Positions 11,605 to 22,900 of a DNA stretch of 64,000 nt are shown here, one piece after another. The notes under the pieces are model-generated. The model searched no databases and had not been told where the DNA came from. It saw only the letters and a list, made by a program, of their open reading frames with translations. The stretch spans positions 18,920,170-18,984,169 of the forward strand of contig OY986970.1 of the NCBI GenBank assembly GCA_963920575.1, in the 5' to 3' direction. The number at the start of each line of letters is the position of its first letter. Position 1 is the first letter of the stretch. This DNA comes from Narthecium ossifragum (lineage: Eukaryota; Streptophyta; Magnoliopsida; Dioscoreales; Nartheciaceae). The position numbers were made by a program, and so were the translations under genes.

Positions 11605-12008
11605 TAGATGTGAGCATTCAGTTTTGGTTTCAGTCTTCGATTCAGAACCAAAGAACCGAACTTTTTTTGGTCGAGAATTTTAAGAACCGAACCGAACTCA
11701 TTTGGTCCAAAATTTTGAAAACTGAATTGAACCGAATTCATGTAAAATCCCAAACCGAACCAAATTCATATAAAAACCCGAACCGAACTATATGTGTATT
11801 TATTTAGTACATAAATAAAAAAAGTTTGGTTTTTTTGTTTTAATCAAAATTTATAATGAAGAATCGAACGGAATGGAACGGAACCGAATAATTGACATTT
11901 TTAAAGTTAGGTAACCAAACCGAATCGAATGAACCGAATAGGTGAACGGAATGGACCGAAGTTGTTCGATTTGGTTTTTCAGTTTCGGTTCGGTTTTGCT
12001 CACTCCTA
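11605..12008. mobile_element. hAT-type MITE with 8-bp target duplication
   Basis: The 404-bp element starts TAGATGTGAGCA and ends TGCTCACTCCTA, forming imperfect terminal inverted repeats. It is flanked by the perfect duplication GCCAAGAG at 11597-11604 and 12009-12016. The interior is made of CCGAACC/GGTTCGG repeats. The 8-bp duplication and TAG(G)GRTG-like ends place it in the hAT superfamily. A larger element with the same ends and interior lies at 45351-51961. Confidence 0.85.
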
Positions 12009-12359
12009 GCCAAGAGTCCAACTCATACGATAATACCAAAGCTCTTAAAGGAGAGCAGCTATGTAACGTTTTCAAGCTGTCTGATGCTACGATCCGTAGG
12101 GTTGCTGCCTTATCTCCATCTCCAACCGTTCATAAGACACCTTTTGCTTTCTAACTTCGTCCTCCTTTGAACTCTTTCTCCCGATAGCTTGAATCCAAAT
12201 ATTGAAGCTCTTATATAAGCCGTCCGATCTTTATCCTCTCATATAGCCATAAATAGCGACACGATTCCTTTCCCAATCTGAAGAGCATCAATTTCCAATC
12301 CTACAAGGAACAAAGAATAAAGTTTTGTGTACATGGTCACGTGACATATGTAATGCACA

Positions 12360-12590
12360 TATCACCTAATCAGTAGTGAGATACCGATGGATTGATCTAT
12401 TCCATCAGTAGTGAGATACCGATGGGGAATAGATCAACCAATCAGTACCTCACCACCGATCCGATCATTGGTACATTCAATCGGTAGTTTGATACCGATT
12501 GATTGATCTAGTCCATCGATATTGGGCTACCGATGGACTAATCAATTGACCGGTATCCCACTATCGATTTGAAGACGTGTGTGATGTATA
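12360..12590. repeat. Repeated and inverted CCGATGG / GATTGATCTA motifs
   Basis: AGTAGTGAGATACCGATGG occurs twice in tandem near 12373-12425. The pieces then recur inverted and diverged up to 12570 (GGTAGTTTGATACCGAT, CCATCGATATTGGGCTACC). It resembles the short inverted-repeat arrays found in LTRs elsewhere in this window. Confidence 0.5.
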
Positions 12591-12599
12591 TGGTTTGAG

Positions 12600-13730
12600 C
12601 CATGTATATAAATCAACGCTCAGGAACAAAGGACTGTGATTGAGTTTTGCCGGTTACACTTTCTAACTTGATCCAGCTTGATGTAAATTGAACTAATTTC
12701 ATCCCGTGTGGTCCAATTTGCTTGAACTTGATCCAAATCACCATTAATCAGCCTTGTATGAACCATATGACAAATCCAGTTAATTTAAATATTAAGTCAA
12801 CAAATTTGCCAGCATATATGGAATTTATACGTGATTCCTTACAGGGATCATGGTCTCAACTTGTCTCTCTCTCTGATATTGTTTTCACTTCTACTGCTAC
12901 CATTTCTAGACTTTAGACACGAATTGTTGCTCAAAGTATCACTGGGTTTCTAAACATTGAGCATCCACATTGTTGCTAACTAGAAGATCAGGAGACCTAC
13001 AAACATATAAGAAACACTTGCTGAGATTCCCAAACATACCGTCCGGTAAGACTATAGCACGTGAGTTAAAGGTGTAGTACTTAGAACTTATGACCTTTGA
13101 CATTGATATCACAAATTCAAGCCTTGGTGGAAGTGGTTTACGTGAGAATTATTGTGGAGGCATCTATGACAAGGAAAAAGCAAGCACGGATTCAGGCACG
13201 AGCATGATAATTTTTCAGCCTATCTAAGCTCGGCAATAAACATCACAAATACAAGCAAAAAATTGCTAGTAAAAGCTATGGTTTTCTGGATTTCTGTTTT
13301 CCTAAAGCTTAGCTCGTCAAATTTTAACCCTTAGCTCGGGTTAAGACAGGAAATATTCCTGAATTCACTACTTATTTCACACTTTATCCGCAAACATCTT
13401 TTCTTATTTCAAGTAATCATTATAAAGTTAATCTCATTCTCCACTCTACTTTTTCATTATTTCAATTAATTATTACAAAGTTATTTTTAAAATTGAAAAT
13501 AAAATCCCTTAATCCAAAATAAAGTTATTCACGCGTCAAACGAGACCTAAGTTGGGTTATAATTTCCAAACATATGGGAAATGTGCTAATACATTTCTAG
13601 GGATGCAAATTTCCGTCTAATCCGATTTGACATATGTTCTCTTGGATAGATAACATCGTGATTAGAATTTAAAATATTTTCTAGCAATAGCCTATCCAAT
13701 TTTACCCGTAGCCCGTATGCTCCCTAATCC
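12600..13730. other. Non-coding stretch, nothing recognised
   Basis: AT-rich sequence with only short unsupported frames on both strands. Confidence 0.4.
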
Positions 13731-13755
13731 GGATCTGGATCTGGATCTGGATCCG
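13731..13755. repeat. GGATCT hexamer repeat
   Basis: About four tandem GGATCT units upstream of the KEN/D-box gene. Confidence 0.7.
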
Positions 13756-13853
13756 AATCCAATGCCCTAAGTGACGCGAAACATGCGGCGCGGCGGGACG
13801 TATTACTTGAGGCGTCGTTGTGCCGCCAAATTTATAAATTTTTCCGAATGCGC

Positions 13854-13905
13854 AGCTTTGCTTTTGCGCAGGCGGCAAGAGCTTTGCTTTTGCGCAGGCG
13901 GCAAG
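13854..13905. repeat. Perfect 26-bp tandem duplication upstream of the KEN/D-box gene
   Basis: Two identical, directly abutting 26-bp units (13854-13879 and 13880-13905), each containing TTTTGCGCAGGCGG. They lie about 270 bp upstream of the start codon at 14175, within the likely promoter or 5' UTR. Confidence 0.75.
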
Positions 13906-14174
13906 CGCGCTGCTACAATTCAGAGACAAGACCAAAAGAAATCACTCCTTCCCTCCACTCCCTCTAGGCCTAAACTTGAAACTTAAAAAAAAAGGAGCCT
14001 TGCTTTGCCTGCAATTGCAAATCTCCAATTCCTCTTCCTCCCTCCCACACTCAAAAGTCCAAACCCCATGAAACAACCATTTCAAACCTCCCCTCCAAAA
14101 CCCAATCATCCTTACAAATACTCCCTCCATTCCTCCGAAGCCCACCCACCTCCTCCACCATTTTTTCTACCAAT

Positions 14175-14516
14175 ATGGCTGTCTCCGCCACCGCCCTCTC
14201 CTGCTGCCGTGACAACAAGGAGAACCACCCAACCCCTCCTCTCCCTGCCCAAAGCCATCCCATCACTCCCCTCGCCGTCGCCGCCATCTCGAACAAGAAG
14301 AGGAGGGGTTGCAAGCGGCGGAGGGTTCCCCTGGAAGACATCACCAACCTCTTCCACCACCACCCCAGCTCACAGCTCCACCCCTCTTTATTCGCCTCTC
14401 GGCGCTGCCCCTCTCTTCCCAACATCGCCATCGACCACTCGGCTTCGAAGAAACGACCGGTGAACGGCCTCCAGGTGGACTGCCGCGCGGTGTCCCTACG
14501 TAAGGGATTCCGGTGA
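14175..14516 (+). CDS. Small KEN-box and D-box protein (putative APC/C substrate)
   Basis: This 113-residue frame begins in good context (CAATATGGCT). It carries a KEN box at residues 15-17 (RDNKENHP), a basic patch at 41-50, and a textbook destruction box at 50-58 (RVPLEDITN, matching RxxLxx[IV]xN). KEN and D boxes are degrons read by the anaphase-promoting complex, so the protein may be degraded in mitosis or G1, as cyclins and related regulators are. No kinase-binding or cyclin fold is visible. The frame ends VSLRKGFR-stop, but CTAC-GTAAGG at 14497-14506 is a good splice donor, so the true C-terminus may come from a later exon. Codon use is GC-rich, unlike its AT-rich surroundings, as in many monocot genes. 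I do not recognise the exact family. Confidence 0.65.
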   Translation: MAVSATALSCCRDNKENHPTPPLPAQSHPITPLAVAAISNKKRRGCKRRRVPLEDITNLFHHHPSSQLHPSLFASRRCPSLPNIAIDHSASKKRPVNGLQVDCRAVSLRKGFR

Positions 14517-16500
14517 TCTTAATTTGAAGCCCATTTATTCCAGCTTAACTTTCTCACCACTGCAACTTGTAAGCAAGCAATTGATCAAAAATTTTCATTC
14601 CTTTTTCTTTCCATCAATGTATCAATTTTGGACCTTTTAATTCTTTGTCTGTCTTTGATTTGTCGCGAGGATAAACAAATCAGAATTGCGACACTTCCAA
14701 GAACATCCTTGAGAATAAGAATCAGAGGTTTTTATTACTTGCTGTGAGATGAACTTAGCCCTTTCCTGATTTCCCTGTTAAAAACAGGGGGGGATAAAAG
14801 CTCAGAATTGTGAAAGAAATGTGGAAAGATGATGCATATAAGTCTCTAATTTGTAGATTAACTATTGGAAGTGTATTCCAGAAAGATATTTCCTTAGATC
14901 TTGCGTCAAGGCGGCAATAGCCAACATGATCTAATCTCTGGATGAAAGAGTAATAAGTGAGCTTATTAACTTTTAGGTTTATTTAGGAGTTTAGGCCAGT
15001 CCATAATAAGGACAACCAATGAAAAAGTCAGTGGGCATATTTAACTTGCACCCTTAAGTCTTATGTACATTGTATAACATCTCCCTGATTGATTTCCATC
15101 ATCTTGGATTTTCCTGTTACTGTGATCTTTTTGCCATTTGATTTTCTCTCAGCAATTAACCATGATTTCTTATTTGTTCTGATATCTTAAGGTTTAGTCG
15201 CTGATGTATGAAATTCTCATCTGATTCTTGAATGAAACCATCGTAACACAATTGTTATGATAGTCTGTTTTTTATCAAAAGCATAAGATCTAATTGCCTA
15301 TTTATGCAAGCAAAAACTTGTCCCAGTACTGTTGCTATTTTCAGGGATCAAATTCCCAAGGGTAGCATATGTTTTACTACTCTTAGTTCTAGAAATTTTT
15401 TATAATTTAAATCTATTTTGTTTTTGAATTTATAGAAGAAGAACACTTTTGTTTTTCTTTATATATCAAGCTAGAATCTATTTTCTCCAATGAAAATGCA
15501 CTCTGGTCCACTACAGAGAACACCGACAACACACAAAGTTATTTTGAGGTGTTTGGTTGCTCGAATCGTTGGTGTAAACGGATCTTGAGATTCATGCATT
15601 CTGGGGTGTATGCATCGACCATTCAGATCACTTGTTTGGTTGCCTTTGAGATCATCCGATGCAATCTAATCTCATGTTTGATTTGTCATCTAGGGAGGCT
15701 GAATGAATAGGGTGCGATCACTACCTTCCATAATGGTAATGTTATCTTTAGTTGTTATAAATAACAAAGAAAAGAATATTATTTGTCTAATTAGCTAATT
15801 TGACTGCTAATTAGACACTTTCACATGACTTGATCATTTGTTGGCTTGTATTAATGAGCAAAAGTATCATTTACCCGCAACTTTGTTACATTGGAAAACA
15901 CAATATAATGAGTTACAAAAAATGTTTACACTGCTAACATATATACATGACAATCAAAATAGCCTTTAACGGCTTCCTGTAATTTCCCAACGGCTTTGAT
16001 TTTCACTCTGCGTATGTTGGCTGTCGATCCATGCATTAACCGTCGCTTTAGCCGTCTAACTCAAATACAGCCTTCATTGTTCACAGTCGATCCACGCATC
16101 CACCATCACATCGATTGTCAGTCTATGTGGGGAAATGATGCATTCAGTGTCGATGCTTGCATTGACCTTCAATTTTCAACACGAGCCGATTAGTGCATCG
16201 TTCGTCGACATGAGACAGCCAAACCAACATTTACATATTTTAAAAAATGAGCAAATATAAGTCAAGTCATGGTCAATCCATGTATCCTCCTCAATTCACT
16301 CATGGTGGATCCATGCATTGACCGTGAGTGAATCGGTCGCTGCATCGACCGCGGAGGGTGTATCACATGAAACGGCCATCATACAATGCATGATTTGCCG
16401 TAAAAAATACATCACGCGATACATACATTACCTGCTGCATGGGTAAACCAAAGACAAGATCGACCTCTTAGGGTGCATCGCGCACGTGATGCATGGTCGG
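14517..16500. other. 3' flank of the KEN/D-box gene and unassigned sequence
   Basis: Possible intron or 3' flank, without a convincing second exon. From about 16010 to 16390 there are diverged GTCGATCCATGCAT / ATCGACC motifs like those of the LTR arrays described below, suggesting an old LTR fragment. Confidence 0.35.
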
Positions 16501-17281
16501 TGTGTCAAACCGGAATTTAAAAATTTATAAACCATTATCCAAACACTAGATTATAGGATAGAATAGCGATGAAGTCCGGAATCGATTCACAGGGAAAACT
16601 CGATTTATACGGAAAAATCGGAATTAAATCTCAAAACTCTAATCCTAAATTTAAAAGGGTTTATTGGGTTTTTATAAAAATTAAGAAGCAATGGAAAAAG
16701 ATTAAAATAAATCAATGAGAGAAAAACCTAGGGATTGCTCAATCCAATTTAGTTTCACTGTGCGTTTGGCAACCTGGAATCTGACGAATGAGTTGAATGA
16801 GGAATGAGTTAAATGAGATGAATGAGGAATGAGCTGAATCTGGTGATTCTGTGAGTTTTGATTCTGTTGTTTGGCTGGTCTGTATGGAATGAGCTGAATC
16901 TGTTGATTCTGTCGTTTGGTTTGTCTAGTATGAATGAGCTGAATCTACTGATTCTGTGAAAACTAGTGTTTGATTCATAAATCTCTGAATTATATCTAGT
17001 GAATTTTGATAGCATGTTAATAATAAAGATTTTGATTTTCTTCAAATGAAAACTTGTTTTCTTTTATAATAATGACAATACCTACGAGACATAAATAATT
17101 TTCAACTTTTACTTATGCATTGATCTTTAGTCCTTATAACTCGACAGAATTATTACAAACTAAAAAATCTCCAAAATAGTACAAATATCATAAATTATAA
17201 AAAATCTAAGTCTTACAGTAATTAGTTGAAAATTACCGGCGCCTAATTTGTAACCAAGTCATCCAAGAGGGCCAAGACTCC

Positions 17282-17489
17282 ATGGACCAACCCAAACCCC
17301 AGCCCTCGCCTCTCCGAGTACTCCTCCGCCCACCACCACCAACGGCCCCGTTCTACAAAACCAGCTCCGTCTCCAACTATAGCTACGTCCATCTCCACAC
17401 TGACTACCGCTCCTCGCCCCGATGGTGTCGTGGTCGTTGGCTTCGTGGGAAGCAGAGCCTCCATTGACACCACCCATCTCATCAAAAAA
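17282..17489 (+). pseudogene. SMG8-like N-terminal fragment
   Basis: The plus strand starts with ATG and encodes PSPLRVLLRPPPPTAPF. A frameshift in the linker then leads to APRPDGVVVVGFVGSR followed by DTTHLI, before a stop at 17490-17492. Plant SMG8 proteins begin with an RVL(L/V)RPPPP segment, a proline-rich linker and a DGVVVVGF(I/V)G...HLINRV segment that opens the GTPase-like domain. SMG8 partners SMG9 and SMG1 in nonsense-mediated mRNA decay. Only about 65 codons remain, and the reading frame shifts once. It faces the glycosyltransferase fragment head-on. Confidence 0.65.
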
Positions 17490-17504
17490 TAGAGCATCAC
17501 CGGC

Positions 17505-17941
17505 GACGAAACAGAGCATCACCTTGAGATTGTCCCCCACCGCGAAGGCAAACTCATCGTCCGACGCCGGCCACCACACCTCGAGCCACTGTTCCTGGAG
17601 CCCAGCATTCGCCGTACGGTAGTGCACCTGCTTCTCGCCATGGGACCAACCGAACCCATCGATTAGCTCCAAGATCCGGTGGGATCGATTGAGCTTGCTG
17701 TCGAGATCAGCGCCAGGGCCCGCGGATCCAGCGAGGAGGGGGAAGGGGTCAACGAAGATGTGGAGGTGGACGAGATCGCCGGCGTCGTCAGCAGCAGCGA
17801 GGGAGCGGAGGCAGTGGCGGATGGAGGCGGCGCGGTCGAAGGCGAGGAGGAAGAAACCCACGCGCAAGGGACGCTCGAGATCTCGGCTAGCTAAGGTGGA
17901 GGAATGCTCGGGGTCTAGGATGAGGAGATCCCGGTTGGAAT
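17505..17941 (-). pseudogene. Glycosyltransferase (family 2-like) fragment
   Basis: The minus strand encodes about 145 residues. They open with NRDLLILDPEHSSTL and ERPLRVGFFLLAFDRAAS, then ALIDGF-type and HYRTANAGLQEQWLEVWWP segments, ending at DDEFAFAVGDNLKV. This is the N-terminal half of a plant glycosyltransferase family with a nucleotide-sugar fold and a DDL metal-binding motif; here the motif reads DNL, so the aspartate is lost. No upstream signal anchor and no C-terminal half are present, and past the DNL motif the frame runs into the SMG8-like fragment antisense. A Golgi role is inferred only from the family. Confidence 0.6.
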
Positions 17942-19212
17942 GAGAGAGCGGATTCCAAATGGGATGAGGAACGGCGTCCGCTCAAATCGAGCGGACGCCG
18001 CGATTCCTAATATTTGGAATAGGAGGGTGGTCGGGTTCCGTGAATTCCAAATGGCATTGCGAGCTAAACATAAGAATGGGCTGAATGCGGAATCCGCTCA
18101 TTCCCCATTCCATCTAATCTACCCCATACCATGCCATCCAAACACACCCTTCATGTATTCTCTAGTTATTCTCTTGTCTTTTTATCCAGATATTATAGAA
18201 TCATAGTTTCTTAAGCTCACATGAATCTTGAAAAGAAGGTAAGTGTTTCCAAAGACATACTTTATCTTCGATCAACATAACTTGTTTTCAGGGTAATTTA
18301 AGCACAACCTATCGTCACTAAGCATAAAGTATCTCATAGGGTATTCACAGACCACATAAAAGCGATCGTATCCATCTCTATAATCAATCACAGAAATCAT
18401 GTAGGCCTGTAGTTACATCAAGAGAACTCTGTTCTTTCAAGTCTTTCATCATTAAAATCAAATTTATAAGATCATGTTTAGAAAACAAAAATACAAGATT
18501 CAAATTAGAAAATATAAAGAAGTTATTTTAAAACTTCACGAGATCCCTAAGTAGATGAATTAGCTACTCATCTTGGTGATGAGAGCCATAGATTTGATGA
18601 AAAATGGCAGGGATCCACACCACGGCTCCACTGTCTTCGGAAAATATCTGAAACCCTAATTCTCTCTATTTTCTCTATGTCCTCCACCTATTTTCACCTA
18701 GAAAAACCCTTTATATAGGCAGGAACTTGGCCAAAACAATAGCAACTCGAATAGAGTTCAAATTCGTAATGTTTCTAAAATTTGGACTTTTGTATCACTT
18801 ATCGATCGCCCATATAACTGATCGATTGTTTGATGCCATTGATGGGTCGTCCACGTGAACGATTGATCGTTGATACTTGTTTTCTAGCAGAATTCGTCTT
18901 GGTAATTTTTGAACTTTTGTAAAGAATTGGTTGAAGATTCCAACATGAAAGTTTTTCATCTCAGTGTCTTCTAGCAATCCTCCAAATTTAAGGAATTTAG
19001 GAATTTTCTAGAGATTTTGACGATTTTTTTTCAAACTGACAGTGCAGTCGCATATTTTTAGCAAATATAGGCATATTAAATTTTTTTTTGCATTTTCTTG
19101 ATTGAATCGTCTCAAAACCTGAAATCAACTAACAAACTATCAAATACAAGCACTCTCATTCTAACAAAGGTAAATTAAGGGGTCGAATTATGCATATTAG
19201 TGACTTATCACA

Positions 19213-20795
19213 CCACTAACTTACATTTTGTTAGTCCTCGAGCAAAAAAAAGATAAAAATGAAGTGGTAAATCTAACTAGTCATTTTCGTAAGTCTCACG
19301 ATTGCACTTAGCATTTACAACAAGCCTTTAAACCCATTGGTTACCTTAGTGGAGGTGTTATAGTTTTCTGACGGTTTTCAAAGATGACACTCACAAACGT
19401 CTATACACCCCCTTGAGTATGGCATTAGAAATCAATCATAATACTCATTAACTCTAATGCATGAAATAGAACTACTGTCCATGAATAAGTTCTTCAACTC
19501 ATAGTCACATAAAAATATAGTAAATCAAAACATGTCATAATATATTTTCAACATATTTAATCATGGTTTAAAATAACTTTAACACTCCTGTTATTGAATA
19601 GAGTTTCACATGTTTCATAGCATCAATTATATCTAAACACTTCAATTATTCAAGATCACAATTCTATCCAAACACATATTTTTCACTTATCACATAACAA
19701 TCTCTGTTTTTATTCCTTTTTTTTCAGGAATTTCAACTGTTTTACGCGAATACCAAGCTGGTTAGGTCTACTGCCCGATAACTAAGTAGAAGATCTATTT
19801 TTTTCAGATACATATATTTTACATATTCAGATAATTGCATGTGTTCATGTATTTTTCTGTGACATGATACATAACTGTAAATCTATCATAGTATCATGCT
19901 TAGAATCTAATGTCAACTTTTTAACATGTGAAAGTGAATATGTGTATTGGGATATGTTAAGTCATCCTTAAATTATGGTAAAAGTATTAAATTATAAAAA
20001 TAGTGTCATGCATATCAAAAATTTACTACCCCTTATATGACATACAAGTTTCAGAATAATTCAGAGGATAAATTTCTAAAATATGCATCTTTGTCAAATC
20101 ATATCATAATTTCATTCTTTTGATATAATTCAAGGGATGTATAATATTTGGTTATATAAAAAAAACATTAAATTTTTAGAATTCTACCCCCAACTTAAAT
20201 GTAATTGTCCCCAATTACACTTAAATCATAAAATAAAGCGAAGAATAACAGGATAGAGATAACCATAATGTCGTGATATAAACAATGCTCTCAAACATTG
20301 CAATCATGCCACGGCTCAAATAAATATACCTCGCAACTGAAGAAATTCATGTCTCTACTACAATAAGAAAAGAATAAAGACATAAATCATCATGACACAT
20401 GAGAGACATATAAAAAGAAATAAATATAACCCCGATATCGGTATATCAATGATGATAAATAATAGCCCTTGATTGATTTCCAAAGTAAAACCTACCATAA
20501 AAATACATTTCCAAAAGATCAAATAAATTGGCATTGAAATTATACCAAAAATTGCAAAAAGGCATAAAAATCGGTAAAAATTTTGATAACGTTTCATTTG
20601 TATTTATTGAGTAGGGAACATGCACAATCATTCATCCACATGATGTAAAATAGGTACAGTACACAAAAGATGAAAAGTAATGACTCTTGCATCCACATAC
20701 CAAGACCACATCACCACTATACAAAATATAAAGCATAGAGTATCATCCATCCACAAAAAAAAATAAATCCAAAAGATGATCGGCATCATAACCTC
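19213..20795 (-). other. 3' non-coding internal region of the LTR element
   Basis: AT-rich sequence lying between the LTR (16501-19212) and the ORF tail at 20796. It contains ACCCCCAACTTAAATGTAATT on the plus strand, similar to purine-rich 3' regions of plant gypsy elements when read in reverse. No coding signal is supported. Confidence 0.35.
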
Positions 20796-21046
20796 TCACT
20801 CATCCTCGTCACTGGAAAGCTGAAAGGGGCCTAACTGGCATGAAGAAGATGACGCAGTAGTATCACAAGAAAAAACTCGTGCAAAAGCACGACCAAAATG
20901 TCCAAGCTGGCGACCAACCTCCTCACGAACTGTGGAGTGCACTTGCGTCTCTATCATAGATATCAATTCCTCGTGAAAAGTAGTAGTAATCCGTTCCTGA
21001 ATCATTTGACCAACCCTATCAAGATCAGCTGGTAGCCCAACTGGTG
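20796..21046 (-). pseudogene. C-terminal tail of a retroelement ORF, truncated upstream
   Basis: On the minus strand about 83 residues are open from TPVGLPADLDRVGQM through an amphipathic, likely helical stretch (FHEELISMIETQVHS) to an acidic end, LSSDEDE, and a stop. Upstream it is cut at 21046 by the gypsy LTR remnant. The position before the 3' region suggests the last ORF of the element whose LTR is at 16501-19212. I do not recognise the family. Confidence 0.4.
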
Positions 21047-21289
21047 TGTCACATACCGATCAAGAAAACCCATCCGATTCGGGGCGTGAGGGTTCCAAAT
21101 CTACTGAATCCATATGTGCATCATTACGCGAGTGTGAAACCAACCGCCAAGGTGTAAGTTGTCAAATTGCCCTTGGAGTCCAAAATTAATAATGCGATCA
21201 AACAGATCGCGCTCGATGCAGAAACATGCCAACATGGCACGGCCCCCGACCTATACGCTCGAGCCAGATTAGAGGAACGGGTCCTCACA
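21047..21289 (-). repeat. Internally deleted 3' LTR of the chromovirus element
   Basis: The 243-bp sequence starts (plus) TGTCACATACCGATCAAG and ends GGTCCTCACA, matching both termini of the ~2.4-kb LTRs at 25494, 30007, 46050 and 49210 but lacking most of their interior. Its inner edge abuts TTCGAGACGAAATTC and a purine-rich stretch on the minus strand. This is where gypsy pol joins its 3' LTR, and it ties this LTR family to the chromovirus pol next door. Confidence 0.65.
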
Positions 21290-21334
21290 ATGTAATATCC
21301 TTAAAAGAATTTCGTCTCGAAATTCAATAAGGGA

Positions 21335-21835
21335 AAGGCCGGGAAAAGAAGGAACAAACTAGGCCTACCTGCACAAATAAAACTACAAGCTAAGGGCACC
21401 AACACACACAAACATATTTCTACCTACTGAAAGGAACAATCTGGGGTACTCTCGGCACATGCGATCCTCTCGCTCCCAAGTCAGCTCCTAGACTACTCGG
21501 TGTACCCAACGAACCAATGCCAACGATATTGTCTTGCTCCTCAACACCTGATCTCTTTTGTCTACGATCTGCATTGGCTACTCTGTATATGTGGCATCCT
21601 CCTCAATCATGACGTCGTCGAGTCTGATCACATGTGACGGGTCTGGAACATACTTTCTCAGCATCGACACGTGAAAAGTGGGATGAACTGCTGCCATGTG
21701 CAGGTGTTGAGCCAACTGGTAGGCGACCTCTCCAACACCTCTGATGATCTCGAAAGGGCCCATGAACCTCGGTGCTAGCTTGCCCTTCCTACCGAATTTG
21801 ATTGATCCTCTGTGTGGAGAAACCTTCAGCAACAC
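21335..21835 (-). pseudogene. Chromovirus integrase C-terminus with chromodomain-like tail
   Basis: The minus strand encodes KVSPHRGSIKFGRKGKLAPR, then FMGPFEI (the GPF/Y module of the integrase C-terminal domain), then HPTFHVSMLRKYVPD. A stop at ~21578 is followed in a disrupted frame by IVDKRDQVLRSKTI and LTWERED, matching the chromodomain tail of Tekay/Del-type chromoviruses. That tail targets integration to chromatin. Confidence 0.75.
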
Positions 21836-22182
21836 TCGATCGCCGACCGTGAACTATAAGGGTCATCACCTCTGGTCTGCGTAACTTTTCCAGTCTGCTC
21901 TGCGCCGTTAGGAGTCTCTGTCTGATCTATGTCAGCCGCTCTGTCGACTGCCTGATGATGTTTAGACCGGTAAGCGACGCCTCTCCAACCTCTGTCCAGC
22001 ACACCGGTGATTGATATGGTCTACCGTACAACGGCTCGAATGAGGCAAAACCCAAGCTGGCCTAAAAGCTATTGTTGTAGGCAAACTAAACTATCGTCAC
22101 ATGCTCCTCCAAAGTACCTCCAGGATTCAACACACATGCTCTGAGCATGTCCTCCAAGATCTGGATCATCTTCTCTGACTGC

Positions 22183-22900
22183 TCATCCGTGTGAGGATGG
22201 AATGATGTGTTGAATGTCAACGTTGTCCCCAAATAATCCTAGAATCTGCTCTAGAACCTGCGGTGAACCTGGGGTGAACCTGGGGTCTCTGTTTGACACT
22301 ATCGATACTGGGATGCCATGTAGTCTAACCACCTTGTCGATGTACCTCTCGCTCAGCCTCGATATCGCGTCTGTAGTCCTCATGGGGAGGGAATGAGCCG
22401 ACTTGGTCAATTGATCAACAATAACTCAAATCACAACATTTCCCCGCGGTGTCCTTGGTAGCCCGGTGAAGAAGTCCATCGCGATTTGCTCCCACTTCCA
22501 CTCTAGAACTGGAAGTGCTTTGTCTTCACCTTCTGACAGGTGAGGCATCTGAAACAAACACAGCAGCAAGCCTCTTCATCCCGCACCAATAGAACTGTCG
22601 GCGTAGATCGTGGTACATCTTGGTGCTCTCAGGATGAACTTTAAAGCTAGAGTGACAGAACTCGCGGAGGATGTCCTCCCTCAGCACTTGGTCAGCTGTA
22701 ACTGCAACACCGTCGTCTGCTGAAACTGTCTAGCTCTCAATCGCGTGCTCGGTGCTGACCGCATCACGGATCTCCATGAGCTCCAGATCTCTACTATGTA
22801 CCTCTAACACCCTCGCAAGAAGAACTGTGATGTTGTGAACAACAAAGAGGAAGCCGCCTGACGCCTGATCGTCGAAGTCGAGCCCGAACTGGCTAACCAT
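22183..22900 (-). pseudogene. Chromovirus integrase N-terminal and core region, degraded
   Basis: Minus-strand pieces read LRRQFYWCGMKR (the region after the HHCC zinc finger), then TKSAHSLPMR and VRLHGIPVSIVSNRDPRF, the integrase core with its catalytic aspartate. Several stops and frameshifts break the frame, so the enzyme cannot be made. Confidence 0.7.

Larger units (their letters stand above)
16758..18149. mobile_element. PIF/Harbinger-like (Tourist-type) element carrying host gene fragments
   Basis: The ends CTGTGCGTTTGG (16758-16769) and CCAAACACACCC (18138-18149) form terminal inverted repeats differing at two positions. They are flanked by TTCA at 16754-16757 and 18150-18153, which contains the 3-bp duplication TCA. 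GTTTGG-type termini and a 3-bp duplication fit Tourist/PIF-Harbinger elements, though the usual target is TWA. Both subterminal regions repeat GAATGAG phrases. The interior holds an SMG8-like fragment (plus strand) and a glycosyltransferase-like fragment (minus strand), with no transposase. It therefore looks like a Pack-type non-autonomous element. A hAT or Mutator origin is less likely from the duplication size. Confidence 0.65.
16501..19212 (-). repeat. 3' LTR of a minus-strand LTR retrotransposon (with nested insert)
   Basis: On the minus strand the LTR reads TGTGATAAGTCACTAATATGC from 19212 and ends ...GGTTTGACACA at 16501. The adjoining internal sequence (TTGCTCGAGGACTAAC, then a short spacer) is of the type found just before the LTRs of several plant gypsy elements. 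A plus-strand TATATAGG near 18712 is not in the orientation expected for this LTR. A 1392-bp DNA transposon interrupts it at 16758-18149, so the original LTR was about 1.3 kb. Confidence 0.5.

Noticed and set aside
13854..13905. TTTTGCGC in the 26-bp repeats as E2F sites
   Set aside because: The string does not fit the strict E2F consensus, so no cell-cycle promoter claim is made.
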